Shown: positions 5,928 through 12,977 of the stretch, in pieces
How the letters are laid out: each line of letters begins with the position of its first letter
Numbering within the stretch: position 1 is the stretch's first letter
Origin: Petrotoga sp. UBA5851
GTDB taxonomy: Bacteria; Thermotogota; Thermotogae; Petrotogales; Petrotogaceae
Assembly (NCBI GenBank): GCA_002431635.1
Contig: DJGH01000057.1
Coordinates: forward strand, 1-13,523
Length of the DNA: 13,523 nucleotides
Direction: 5' to 3'
Notes under the pieces: model-generated
The model's input: the letters and a program-made list of their open reading frames with translations, nothing else
What the model was told of the DNA's origin: nothing
Databases searched by the model: none
Position numbers and translations under genes: made by a program

Positions 5928-6502
5928 TTGTTATTTATAATCCTTTTACGTATAATTTTCAAACTACTTGTAAGCTCTTTGATATGCTTATCTTTAAGAA
6001 CCAGCCGTTTCTCGTTTTTGAGTATTCCGGTATAACAATAAAGTAAATAGTTATTTTTTTCTGATCTGTAAGAGTTTGTCTCATCAAAGATTGCAGTGAA
6101 AGTTTTTTCATCTACACAAAATAGAAGCAAGGTTGGTATTTTCACAATGCTTATGTTGGAAGCTATATGGTCAAAGAACTTTTCATAATTTTCTTTTTTT
6201 TCAATATTGATAGAAAGTATTATTAGATCAGTATTTTTAATCCAATTCATGAAGAAAAAATCGTAGTTCAGACAGTCATAGCCGAAACCGAAGCAGAGCT
6301 TGTATTCATTAAGGCTAAGAAAGCGTGACTCAGTATTTATCTCATAAACCTGTTCCCTGGAATAAAGTTTTATTTTTTTGTCTATTATTATAACAGCCAT
6401 TCCCTGGTCCTTAAAAGACCAGGGAGATGTACTGATTATAAGATTTAAATCATCATTCATAAATTCAATGGCATTCATTGGGTTGCCTGCATAAAGCTTC
6501 AA
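5924..6502 (-). CDS. Protein of unknown function, possibly a degenerate nitrilase-fold protein
   Basis: A 192-residue protein with a TTG start overlapping the aminopeptidase stop (TTGA). GGAGAG six bases upstream supports TTG over the later ATG at 6478. Residues 20-100 follow the order of features in carbon-nitrogen hydrolases: a hydrophobic strand with SP at 26-27, a hydrophobic strand then DKKIKLYSR (41-49), ESRF (58-61), a strand ending GYD (74-76), and NTDLIIL (90-96). In active nitrilases the residue two before that Asp is the catalytic Cys; here it is Gly74. The catalytic Lys is not evident, and the N-terminal part that carries the first catalytic Glu is absent. If related, it is a truncated pseudoenzyme. 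It contains a strong intragenic hairpin. The reading frame is intact. Confidence that it is a gene is good; the family is a guess. Confidence 0.7.
   Translation of the reverse strand: MKLYAGNPMNAIEFMNDDLNLIISTSPWSFKDQGMAVIIIDKKIKLYSREQVYEINTESRFLSLNEYKLCFGFGYDCLNYDFFFMNWIKNTDLIILSINIEKKENYEKFFDHIASNISIVKIPTLLLFCVDEKTFTAIFDETNSYRSEKNNYLLYCYTGILKNEKRLVLKDKHIKELTSSLKIIRKRIINNK
6401..6425. repeat. Perfect 9-base-pair inverted repeat inside the coding region of the 192-residue protein
   Basis: TCCCTGGTC at 6401-6409 and GACCAGGGA at 6417-6425 are perfect complements around a seven-base loop. It falls about 80 bases into the gene on the minus strand. There is no T-run after it in either direction, so it is not an intrinsic terminator. 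It might influence mRNA stability, or be chance within codons for SPWSFKDQG. Confidence 0.5.
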
Positions 6503-7899
6503 TCCATACTCTCCATAAAAGCTTTGTAAGCAAGATAAGTTTCGTATATATCAGCCTTTGAAGCAATTTCATATGGTGCATGCATTCCAAGAAGCGGTAC
6601 ACCGGCATCAATAACATCAAGGCCTTTTTCTGCAAAGAATTTTGCTATGGTGCCTCCTCCGCCAAGATCCGTTCTGCCAAGTTCACCAGTCTGCCATGTA
6701 ACGTTTGAATCATTAAGTATTTTTCTTATTTTTCCAACAAGTTCAGCATTTGCATCGTTGGTTGCTCCTTTTCCGCCGCTGCCAGTATACTTGGTTATTA
6801 CTATGCCGTATCCTAGCTTAGGTGCATTGGTCAGATCGTGAACATCTTTATAGTTAGGATCTACTGCAGCAGAAACATCAGCCGATAAGAGAACGGAATT
6901 TCTTAAGGTTTCTTCAATAGCTAAGGTAACGTCTTCTTTTTGAAGGCTGAGAAGCTCCTTCAGCACTCCTATCCAGTAATGATTTTTTGATCCAGTGTTT
7001 CCTTCACTTCCTATTTCTTCTTTGTCAGCGATTATAAGCGCAGAGGATTTAAACTTTGGTTCAGCTTCAATAATAGCTGAAAGAGCAGTGTAGGCACATA
7101 CTCTGTCATCATGTCCGTAAGAAGCGATAAGACTCCTGTCAAGTCCAACATCTCTTGAATCGAAAGCCGGAACAACTTCTATTTCCGCACTTATAAAGTC
7201 CTCTTCAACTATACCGTACTTTTCATTAAGGATTTTAAGCACGTTAAGCTTGACCCCTTCTTTTATATCTTCATCGTAACTTACGGAAATCGAACCCAGA
7301 AGTATATTCAATTTTTCTGCTTCAAAAACTTTTTTCACATCGCCTTCTCGCCTGTCAAGATGAGGAAGCAAGTCACTTATAACAAATATAGGATCTTCCT
7401 GCTTATCTCCAATTGAAATATCAATAATTGAGCCGTCTTTTTTAACTATAGTTCCATACATCTGAAGAGGAATATTGAGCCACTGGTACTTTTTAATTCC
7501 GCCGTAGTAATGAGTTTTAGCCATAGCGATTTCGTAATCTTCAATAATAGGCTCTGGTTTAAGATCAAGGCGTGGTGAATCAACATGTGCACCTACTATA
7601 TTTACTCCGTTTTTAATATCTCCTTTTACTCGTATAGCAAAAAGGGATTTTCCTCTATTAGAAAAGTACACCTTGGCATTTTTGGGAAGTTTACCGGTTT
7701 TCTTAATTGATTCAAATGATTTATAACCGTTTTTTTCTAATAAAGCTATAATGTTTTTTACAGAAAGTCTTTCAGTCTTTGAGGTATCCATGAATTTAGC
7801 ATAGTCCTTACAGTACTCGTTTATTTCCTCAATCTTTCTTTTCTTCCATACAGTTTCCTTTTTTCTTAATAATTGGTCTTTTAATACTTTTACATCCAT
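6499..7899 (-). CDS. apeA: M18 family aminopeptidase (aspartyl-aminopeptidase-like zinc peptidase)
   Basis: A 466-residue cytosolic metallo-aminopeptidase of family M18, which removes N-terminal, often acidic or neutral, residues from peptides using two metal ions. Expected metal and catalytic residues are visible: H105 in VGAHVDSPR with catalytic D107, the bridging Asp within GHDDR (262-266), the glutamate pair in DKEEIGSEGNTG (292-303), D341 in SADVSAAVDP, and H440 in LLGMHAPYE. The length agrees with the longer bacterial branch (about 450-470 residues) called M18 aminopeptidase 1. GGGGGTG lies a normal distance before the ATG at 7899. It is the first gene of a three-gene minus-strand operon, and its stop overlaps the next start. 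It diverges from glpX across 185 bases. Confidence 0.95.
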   Translation of the reverse strand: MDVKVLKDQLLRKKETVWKKRKIEEINEYCKDYAKFMDTSKTERLSVKNIIALLEKNGYKSFESIKKTGKLPKNAKVYFSNRGKSLFAIRVKGDIKNGVNIVGAHVDSPRLDLKPEPIIEDYEIAMAKTHYYGGIKKYQWLNIPLQMYGTIVKKDGSIIDISIGDKQEDPIFVISDLLPHLDRREGDVKKVFEAEKLNILLGSISVSYDEDIKEGVKLNVLKILNEKYGIVEEDFISAEIEVVPAFDSRDVGLDRSLIASYGHDDRVCAYTALSAIIEAEPKFKSSALIIADKEEIGSEGNTGSKNHYWIGVLKELLSLQKEDVTLAIEETLRNSVLLSADVSAAVDPNYKDVHDLTNAPKLGYGIVITKYTGSGGKGATNDANAELVGKIRKILNDSNVTWQTGELGRTDLGGGGTIAKFFAEKGLDVIDAGVPLLGMHAPYEIASKADIYETYLAYKAFMESMD

Positions 7900-7925
7900 T
7901 TATTTGCACCCCCGGGCTAATTTTG

Positions 7926-7936
7926 TGGTTTAACCA
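7926..7936. repeat. Short palindrome in the apeA/glpX divergent region
   Basis: TGGTTTAACCA is a perfect 5+1+5 palindrome 27 bases upstream of the aminopeptidase start, in the 185-base region between the divergent genes. It could be a small operator affecting the minus-strand gene, but an 11-base palindrome is weak evidence. Confidence 0.2.
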
Positions 7937-8004
7937 TCTTTTTATTGGAAATATTAATTTCTGTTTTGTCAGTTTTTAGTTTATAATTAAGTTGTAAAAG
8001 GAAG

Positions 8005-8032
8005 TTGATTTTTTTCAACATGAAAATATAGT
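8005..8032 (+). promoter_or_regulatory. Candidate promoter of glpX
   Basis: TTGATT at 8005-8010 and TATAGT at 8027-8032 are 16 bases apart, matching the sigma-A consensus at 4 of 6 and 5 of 6 positions. Transcription would start near 8039, about 45 bases before the GTG start. The -35 region lies in the imperfect inverted repeat GTTGA/TCAAC (8004-8019). Other -10-like TATAAT boxes nearby (8082-independent copy at 7982-7987) lack a matching -35. No equally good minus-strand promoter was found for the aminopeptidase. Confidence 0.4.
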
Positions 8033-8084
8033 TGGGTATTTGGGTACTCACTACAATTATACCATCAAGGGGAGGTTTTTAAAA

Positions 8085-9149
8085 GTGAAACAGCTTAACT
8101 ATCCGGAGATTACTCTGGATCTTGTAAGAGTGACAGAAGCTGCATCATTGACTAGCAGTCTTTATCTTGGTTTTGGGAACAAGGAGGCTGTTGATGGAGC
8201 TGCAGTAGATGCCATGAGGGGAATGCTTGATTACATGGATATGAAAGGGATCATTGTGATAGGTGAAGGAGAAAAGGACGAAGCCCCTATGCTATACATA
8301 GGAGAACATGTCGGATGCTGGGCTGACGATTCGCCTGAACTGGATATAGCTGTGGATCCTGTTGACGGAACAAGACTTGTTTCGTACGGTTTGCCAAATG
8401 CAGTGTCAGTTATGGTCGCAGCTGAAAGAGGAAAGATCGCTTATCTTCCTACGTTCTATTCTTACAAACTTGCCGTCGGGCCGGAACTGAAAGGCCGTCT
8501 TGACATCAATGCTTCAATAAGAGAAAATCTTCGTATCGCCGCTGCCGCTCTCGGAGTTCCAATAAGTGAAATAACAGTTGTAGTTCTCAACCGTGACAGA
8601 CATAATCCTATAATAGAAGAAATAAGAAAAGTCGGCGCCAGAATCAAGCTCATAGGCGATGGTGATATTGCAGCTGCAATTGCCACTGCAATGCCAGATA
8701 CTGGAGTTGATATCTATATAGGTATAGGAGGTTCTCCAGAAGCAATACTTGCTGCTGCTGCTATGAAGACTCTTAACGGAGAAATGCAGGTAAAGCTTTG
8801 GGCCAAGGATGATGCTGAAAGAGAAAGATTCGAAAAGGAAGGCTGGAACTTTGATAAGATTTATTACACAGATGATCTTATAGGTGGTGACGATGTCATA
8901 TTTGCAGCAACAGGAGTAACGGATGGAGATTTTCTTAAGGGTGTAAAGTTTCTTAAAGGAACTGCCATAACAGAATCTTTGGTAATGAGAAGCTCTAGTG
9001 CAACGATACGTAAGATACAAACTCATCATGATCTGAGCCGTAAAACTATACGTATCAAATCACTTAATGGGGATGAGAAGATACTTAACATAAACAAAAG
9101 AAGTATAAGTAATCCTAATCTTGGTTTTTCCAATATGATGTTTAGATAA
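8085..9149 (+). CDS. glpX: Fructose-1,6-bisphosphatase class II
   Basis: A 354-residue class II fructose bisphosphatase, a Li-sensitive-phosphatase-fold metal enzyme that hydrolyses fructose-1,6-bisphosphate (in some relatives also sedoheptulose-1,7-bisphosphate) in gluconeogenesis. Motifs seen: GEGEKDEAP at 60-68, the metal-binding DPVDGT at 91-96, GDGDIA at 191-196 and GIGGSPEA at 213-220. An in-frame TTG at 8040 lacks an SD. AAGGGGAGG at 8067-8075 precedes GTG at 8085, giving a start MKQLNYPEITLD that matches the family. The chain is somewhat longer than the usual 320-335 residues because of a basic tail of about 25 residues after the conserved SLVMRSSSATIRKI region. It is a single gene ending at a terminator. 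A gluconeogenic enzyme fits growth on amino acids, but no link beyond proximity is shown. Confidence 0.95.
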   Translation: MKQLNYPEITLDLVRVTEAASLTSSLYLGFGNKEAVDGAAVDAMRGMLDYMDMKGIIVIGEGEKDEAPMLYIGEHVGCWADDSPELDIAVDPVDGTRLVSYGLPNAVSVMVAAERGKIAYLPTFYSYKLAVGPELKGRLDINASIRENLRIAAAALGVPISEITVVVLNRDRHNPIIEEIRKVGARIKLIGDGDIAAAIATAMPDTGVDIYIGIGGSPEAILAAAAMKTLNGEMQVKLWAKDDAERERFEKEGWNFDKIYYTDDLIGGDDVIFAATGVTDGDFLKGVKFLKGTAITESLVMRSSSATIRKIQTHHDLSRKTIRIKSLNGDEKILNINKRSISNPNLGFSNMMFR

Positions 9150-9154
9150 AAAAT

Positions 9155-9186
9155 ACTTCCACAAAATCATCTGATTTTGTGGAAGT
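9155..9186. terminator. Bidirectional intrinsic terminator between glpX and the purine permease gene
   Basis: ACTTCCACAAAATCA at 9155-9169 pairs over 15 bases with TGATTTTGTGGAAGT at 9172-9186. The plus strand continues AAATTTTTT and the minus strand continues ATTTTTTATC, so it can end both the glpX transcript and the convergent permease transcript. Confidence 0.9.
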
Positions 9187-9193
9187 AAATTTT

Positions 9194-10522
9194 TTAATGC
9201 AGGAAGATAAGGTACAGTATAAACAAAGCGGCTAAAATCCAAGTCATTATGTTTACTTGTTTATATTTTCCGGTGAAGAGCTTTATTATAGGATAAAAAA
9301 TCATTCCCAAAGTTATTCCGGTAGCGATAGAGTAGGTCAAAGGCATACTTACCATAGTAATAAATGCAGGAAGTCCTTCTGTTGTATCTTCCCATTCTAT
9401 TTCCTTTAGACTCATAACCATGAGTGAGCCAACAAAAATAAGTGCCGGTGCTGTTGCTGCAGAAGGAATTGCTGCAGCCAAAGGTGAAAAAAATACCATC
9501 AGAAGCAGAAAAACAGATGTAAATACTGAAGCCAAACCTGTTCTGGCACCCTGTGCAATACCTGCGCCGCTTTCAATGTAAGTTGTACATGTGGAGGTAC
9601 CAAAAATTGCTCCGATGAATGTTCCAAAGGAATCAGCAAGATATGCTCTTTCTGATCTCGGAAGGTTGCCATCTTTGTCTGTGTAGCCTGCAGAGTGTCC
9701 TAAACCGGTTAAAGTACCTGCTGTATCAAAGAAATCAACAAAAAAGAATGTAAGAACTACCATCCAGAATGTTGGACTTATAATAGATTCCCAATTAAAC
9801 TGAAGTTTCATGAAAGTGGGCGATATGTCAGGTATGGGACCGACAATACCGTCTATCTTGGTTATGCCCATAAAAGCACCGAAGATGGTTGCTGCAAGTA
9901 TCCCTATCATAACGGAACCCGGAACCTTAAGAGCGAAAAGCACAGCAATTATTATAAGACCGAAGACTGCTGTAAGTGCTTGTGGAGAAGTCATATCGCC
10001 CAAAGTTACAAATGTGGCCGGGTCACTTACAACTATGCCGGCTCCCTTAAGACCAATATAGGCTATAAAAAGACCAATTCCTGCTCCAGTAGCAATTTTT
10101 ATTGTTTTGGGCATTGCATTGGTAATTTTAGTTCTTACTCCCAGCACTGTAAGTAAAATGAAGATGAGGCCTTCCATAAAAATTGCACCGAGTGCAACTT
10201 TCCAGTCAATTCCGAGCTTAAGGCATACTGTATAGGTGAAGTAAGCATTTAAGCCCATTCCGGGAGCAAGTGCAAACGGATAGTTTGCAAATAGTCCCAT
10301 TAAAAGAGTGCCTATTGCAGAAGCTATTATTGTTGCAACCATGATAGCTCCGAAATACTGGTTATAAAGCGCAGGATCACTTGCTGCGCCTGGTATAGCA
10401 TTGACAACGACAGAGGGGTTTACAAATATTATGTATGCCATTGTCAAGAAAGTGGCAATACCCCCGTAAAGCTCAGTTTTAAAAGAACTTCCTGCAGCTT
10501 TTACACCGAAAATATCTTTCAC
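9194..10522 (-). CDS. pbuG: Guanine/hypoxanthine permease, NCS2 family AzgA subfamily
   Basis: A 442-residue polytopic membrane protein of the AzgA branch of NCS2 nucleobase transporters, which import purine bases with protons. Clear family motifs are FALAPGMGLNAYF at 83-95, the long hydrophobic segments expected of about 12-14 membrane spans, FFDTAGTLTG at 264-273, then GHSAG and the FGTSTCTTYIESGAGIAQG region. The frame extends upstream to 10609, but that part lies within the riboswitch terminator. GGAGG nine bases before GTG at 10522 gives a start MKDIFGVKAAGS typical of the family. Upstream lies a purine riboswitch with a C at the specificity position, so hypoxanthine or guanine is the likely cargo and expression should fall when these are abundant. 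Confidence 0.93.
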   Translation of the reverse strand: MKDIFGVKAAGSSFKTELYGGIATFLTMAYIIFVNPSVVVNAIPGAASDPALYNQYFGAIMVATIIASAIGTLLMGLFANYPFALAPGMGLNAYFTYTVCLKLGIDWKVALGAIFMEGLIFILLTVLGVRTKITNAMPKTIKIATGAGIGLFIAYIGLKGAGIVVSDPATFVTLGDMTSPQALTAVFGLIIIAVLFALKVPGSVMIGILAATIFGAFMGITKIDGIVGPIPDISPTFMKLQFNWESIISPTFWMVVLTFFFVDFFDTAGTLTGLGHSAGYTDKDGNLPRSERAYLADSFGTFIGAIFGTSTCTTYIESGAGIAQGARTGLASVFTSVFLLLMVFFSPLAAAIPSAATAPALIFVGSLMVMSLKEIEWEDTTEGLPAFITMVSMPLTYSIATGITLGMIFYPIIKLFTGKYKQVNIMTWILAALFILYLIFLH

Positions 10523-10531
10523 TTTGGTCAG

Positions 10532-10538
10532 CCTCCTT
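10532..10538 (-). promoter_or_regulatory. Ribosome binding site that decides the GTG start of the permease
   Basis: AAGGAGG on the minus strand ends nine bases before the GTG at 10522. It lies just downstream of the riboswitch terminator, so translation is possible only from read-through transcripts. Starts further upstream fall in the leader. Confidence 0.7.
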
Positions 10539-10548
10539 AGAGAAATGA

Positions 10549-10590
10549 GATAAAAATAGAAACTTCTCTTCCTAATGAAAGGAAGAGAAG
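10549..10590 (-). terminator. Riboswitch-controlled intrinsic terminator ahead of the permease gene
   Basis: On the minus strand CTTCTCTTCC (10590-10581) pairs perfectly with GGAAGAGAAG (10572-10563) around an eight-base loop, followed by TTTCTATTTTTATC. The 5' arm can instead pair with AGGAAGTGAAG (10614-10604), the 3' part of the aptamer P1 region, with one U-U mismatch in 11. That pairing is the antiterminator. Confidence 0.85.
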
Positions 10591-10610
10591 CAGATTTTAT
10601 AAACTTCACT

Positions 10611-10679
10611 TCCTATAGTCAGATAATTAACGGTTATCTGGTAGATACTCCTGAGCCATATTATCAGGATTATATAGGA
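10611..10679 (-). ncRNA. Purine riboswitch aptamer, guanine/hypoxanthine type
   Basis: All parts of the purine aptamer can be placed on the minus strand. P1 is TCCTAT (10679-10674) with ATAGGA (10616-10611). P2 is CCTGA with TCAGG, closing a loop with TAATATGGC. The joining segment contains GTATCTACC. P3 is AGATAA with TTATCT, with loop CCGTTAA. The strand leaving P3 reads GACTAT: the C in this position (C74 in xpt numbering) pairs with guanine or hypoxanthine, whereas adenine riboswitches have U. Ligand binding stabilises P1, frees the terminator arm and stops transcription before the permease gene (an OFF switch). Confidence 0.93.
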
Positions 10680-10708
10680 GAAAAAACGTATTAAATTTTT
10701 ACTTTATT

Positions 10709-10737
10709 ATTTTATCAGAAATAATATCAGCTGTCAA
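10709..10737 (-). promoter_or_regulatory. Sigma-A-type promoter of the riboswitch-permease transcript
   Basis: On the minus strand a perfect TTGACA (10737-10732) is followed after 17 bases by TAAAAT (10714-10709), with TG one base upstream of the -10 box. Transcription should start near 10702, about 20 bases before the aptamer. The -35 box and part of the spacer overlap the last codons and stop of the antiporter gene. Confidence 0.8.
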
Positions 10738-12196
10738 GAATTTTCGATTCAATAAGTCCTTGCAGAAAATCAATATCCTTTTTTTCTCCAAGAGCAGTTA
10801 TTATATCGCCGGATTGAATAATAGTTCTTCCGTAAGGAACAATGTATTCTTTATCCCTTGTTATGAGGATTATCAATAGTTTATCTGGAATGCCTAGGTT
10901 CAGAATTTCTTTTCCGTGGGCAAAAGATTTTTCAGGAACAATCATTTCAAAAATAGTATTTTCAGTATGATTCTTAGGCTCAAAAGACATTTCCTGTTTT
11001 CTGTCCTGTTTGAAAGAATTTTGAAGATTGAGTTTTTTTGCCATGAAAGGAATGGTGGTTCCCTGAATTATAAATGATGTTAAGACGACAAAAAATACAG
11101 TGTTGAAAATTGTATCTGCGTTATTTACATTACTAACTAGAGGAATTATTCCCAGAACAATCGGAACGGAGCCTCTTAAACCTACCCAGGAAATAAGAGT
11201 CTTTTCCTTGGTGGAAAGTTTAGAAAATAAAAGTGTAGCAAAAACTGCAATGGGCCTTGAAAAAAATATAAGTACCAAAGAGAGTAGTATGCCGTTGAAA
11301 GCAAAAGGAGGCATACGGGATGGGAATACCAAAAGTCCCAGAGTAAGGAAAAGCACGATCTGCATAAGCCATCCCAACCCTTCGTAAAACTTTAGAACAC
11401 TGCGTTTATGAATAAAATTTGAATTTCCAAAGATGACTCCGGAAAGGTATATTGCAAGGTATCCGTTTCCTCCCAGAACTGATGTAACCGAGTATATCAG
11501 TATTGTAAAAGCTATTATGAGAACAAGATACAAGCCTTCGTAATCAAGCGTGAGACGATTTATAACTCTTAGGGAGAGCTTGCCAAGAATAAAGCCGCAT
11601 ATAAGTCCTAAGAGAATCTGTTGGGTAAAAAAAAGGAAAAAGCCCCAGCCAGTCATGTTTCCGCCAGTGTTTATCATAGTAAAAGCCATTGTCAGAAGGA
11701 TGGCCATCGGATCGTTGCTTCCTGATTCTAATTCAAGAAGCGGTTTCAGGTTTCCCTTTAAACTTATTTTTTTTGATCTAAGAACAGAAAATACAGCTGC
11801 CGCATCAGTCGAAGATACTATAGAGCCTATGAGCAGACCGGCTTTCAACGGAAGCTTGAATATAATACTGGCAAAGAGTCCGGTTATTAAAGCAGTTATT
11901 GCAACACCTATGGTTGAAAGAAGTATTCCTTCTTTAAGGACGGGGCGTATCGCTTTGTATTCGGTATCAAGTCCACCGGAAAAAAGTATAAAGATAAGCG
12001 CCACTGTTGAGATGTATTGAGCAAGATACGGATCATCGAAGTATATGCCACCGGGACCATCAGAGCCCCAGAGCATTCCTATGACCATGAACAAAAGTAT
12101 AAGCGGAAGACCGATTTTTGAAGAGATTTTGCTAGAAAATATACTTAAAATAAGCATAAGCGAAAAAATTAGCAAAACAACAGAGAGGTTATCCAT
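10727..12196 (-). CDS. nhaP2: Potassium/proton antiporter, CPA1 family, with C-terminal TrkA_C domain
   Basis: A 489-residue cation/proton exchanger resembling NhaP2/CvrA. The N-terminal part, about 400 residues, has roughly 12 hydrophobic spans with the family core SSTDAAAVF (128-136) and ESGSNDPMA (157-165), where the acidic residues take part in ion exchange. The last 80 residues form a cytosolic TrkA_C (RCK_C) domain that in relatives binds regulators. It is shorter than the enterobacterial protein (about 570), which has a further C-terminal domain. Two ATGs are adjacent (12199 and 12196). GGAGG, inside the end of ispE, lies two and five bases away respectively, so 12196 is preferred. The gene overlaps ispE by eight bases. 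The exchanged ion (K+ or Na+) is not certain. No clear terminator follows, so read-through into the riboswitch leader is possible. Confidence 0.9.
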   Translation of the reverse strand: MDNLSVVLLIFSLMLILSIFSSKISSKIGLPLILLFMVIGMLWGSDGPGGIYFDDPYLAQYISTVALIFILFSGGLDTEYKAIRPVLKEGILLSTIGVAITALITGLFASIIFKLPLKAGLLIGSIVSSTDAAAVFSVLRSKKISLKGNLKPLLELESGSNDPMAILLTMAFTMINTGGNMTGWGFFLFFTQQILLGLICGFILGKLSLRVINRLTLDYEGLYLVLIIAFTILIYSVTSVLGGNGYLAIYLSGVIFGNSNFIHKRSVLKFYEGLGWLMQIVLFLTLGLLVFPSRMPPFAFNGILLSLVLIFFSRPIAVFATLLFSKLSTKEKTLISWVGLRGSVPIVLGIIPLVSNVNNADTIFNTVFFVVLTSFIIQGTTIPFMAKKLNLQNSFKQDRKQEMSFEPKNHTENTIFEMIVPEKSFAHGKEILNLGIPDKLLIILITRDKEYIVPYGRTIIQSGDIITALGEKKDIDFLQGLIESKILDS

Positions 12197-12974
12197 CATA
12201 GCCTCCTTTTTTAAGTACCGAAAATAGTGAGCTTCCTGACCCGCTCATAAGGCAGAATATACATTCTGGCATAGCAGAATAATCAATTTTAAGCTTTTTC
12301 AGCAGAGGAAAAAGTTCAAAAGCCTTTTGTTCAAAAGCATTGAATGCCAAATCTCGTGCAGCATCCACATTGTTTTTTTTGAGAAATTCATAAAGCTTTA
12401 GCGGTTCGTCGCATGATCTCCGTTTCCTTTGGATTTCATCAAGAAACTTGTACATTTCTGGGGTCTTGAGCTGAAAATCTTGCGGATGGATTTTGATATT
12501 CAGTATAAGTTTTTCAAGATGTTCGATAACATCACCTTTCCCGCTTACTATAGCTGTTCCGCCGTTTAGCATGAAAGGAACATCACTCCCTGTCTGAGAT
12601 GAAATCAGTAATAGATCCTTTTCAGGTATATTATAAGTATTCCCTAAAAATCTCAATACTGCAGCAGCATCTGCACTTGAACCACCCAATCCTCCAGCAA
12701 AAGGTATCCTTTTAATCAATCTTATGGAAAGATTAAAATCTGTATAACCAGTAAGCCGTTTGAAAGTTTCTATGGCTTTTTTTATTGAGTTTTTTTCCCA
12801 GAGACAGTCAAACTTCGCATCTGTTTCAAAATGTTCTTTATCTGAAAAATTAAGATAAAGAGTATCGTACAGATTGATAGTATGCATAAGCGATAAAATA
12901 TTATGCATACCATCCTGTCTTTTATCCAGGACGTCAAGGAAAAGATTTACCTTTGCATAAGCTTTTATCAGCAT
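12189..12974 (-). CDS. ispE: 4-diphosphocytidyl-2-C-methyl-D-erythritol kinase
   Basis: A 261-residue GHMP kinase of the MEP isoprenoid pathway; it phosphorylates CDP-methylerythritol with ATP. Seen are the substrate/catalytic AKVN (7-10, K8), the ATP-binding glycine-rich loop PFAGGLGGSSADAAA (91-105), the catalytic Asp D131 in GSDVPF, and the C-terminal GSGSSLF motif. At 261 residues it is a little shorter than the usual 280-290, mostly after the third motif. It follows the Nudix gene with a three-base gap and lacks a strong SD, so it is probably translated by coupling. Its last codons carry the SD of the antiporter gene. The presence of ispE shows isoprenoid synthesis by the MEP route. Confidence 0.95.
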   Translation of the reverse strand: MLIKAYAKVNLFLDVLDKRQDGMHNILSLMHTINLYDTLYLNFSDKEHFETDAKFDCLWEKNSIKKAIETFKRLTGYTDFNLSIRLIKRIPFAGGLGGSSADAAAVLRFLGNTYNIPEKDLLLISSQTGSDVPFMLNGGTAIVSGKGDVIEHLEKLILNIKIHPQDFQLKTPEMYKFLDEIQRKRRSCDEPLKLYEFLKKNNVDAARDLAFNAFEQKAFELFPLLKKLKIDYSAMPECIFCLMSGSGSSLFSVLKKGGYDG

Positions 12975-12977
12975 GTT

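Noticed and set aside
5235..6502. Pseudogene remnants
   Set aside because: Both frames are uninterrupted, each overlaps the upstream stop by four bases, and one has a well-placed SD, so they look like maintained genes despite lacking recognisable catalytic residues.
7900..8084. Second riboswitch or small RNA in the divergent apeA/glpX region
   Set aside because: Only short palindromes were found; no nested stems matching a known RNA class and no intrinsic terminator are present.
8514..9029. Minus-strand frame of 171 codons antisense to glpX
   Set aside because: Rich in Ser, Tyr and Cys with no domain pattern and no SD; it is the shadow of a well-supported gene.
10523..10609. Upstream extension of the permease to an ATG at 10609
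   Set aside because: The extra codons coincide with the antiterminator/terminator region of the riboswitch, and the GTG at 10522 has an excellent SD and matches the family N-terminus.
11550..12020. Plus-strand frame of 156 codons antisense to the antiporter gene
   Set aside because: The composition is typical of the complement of a membrane-protein gene, with no SD or promoter; the opposite strand has clear family motifs.
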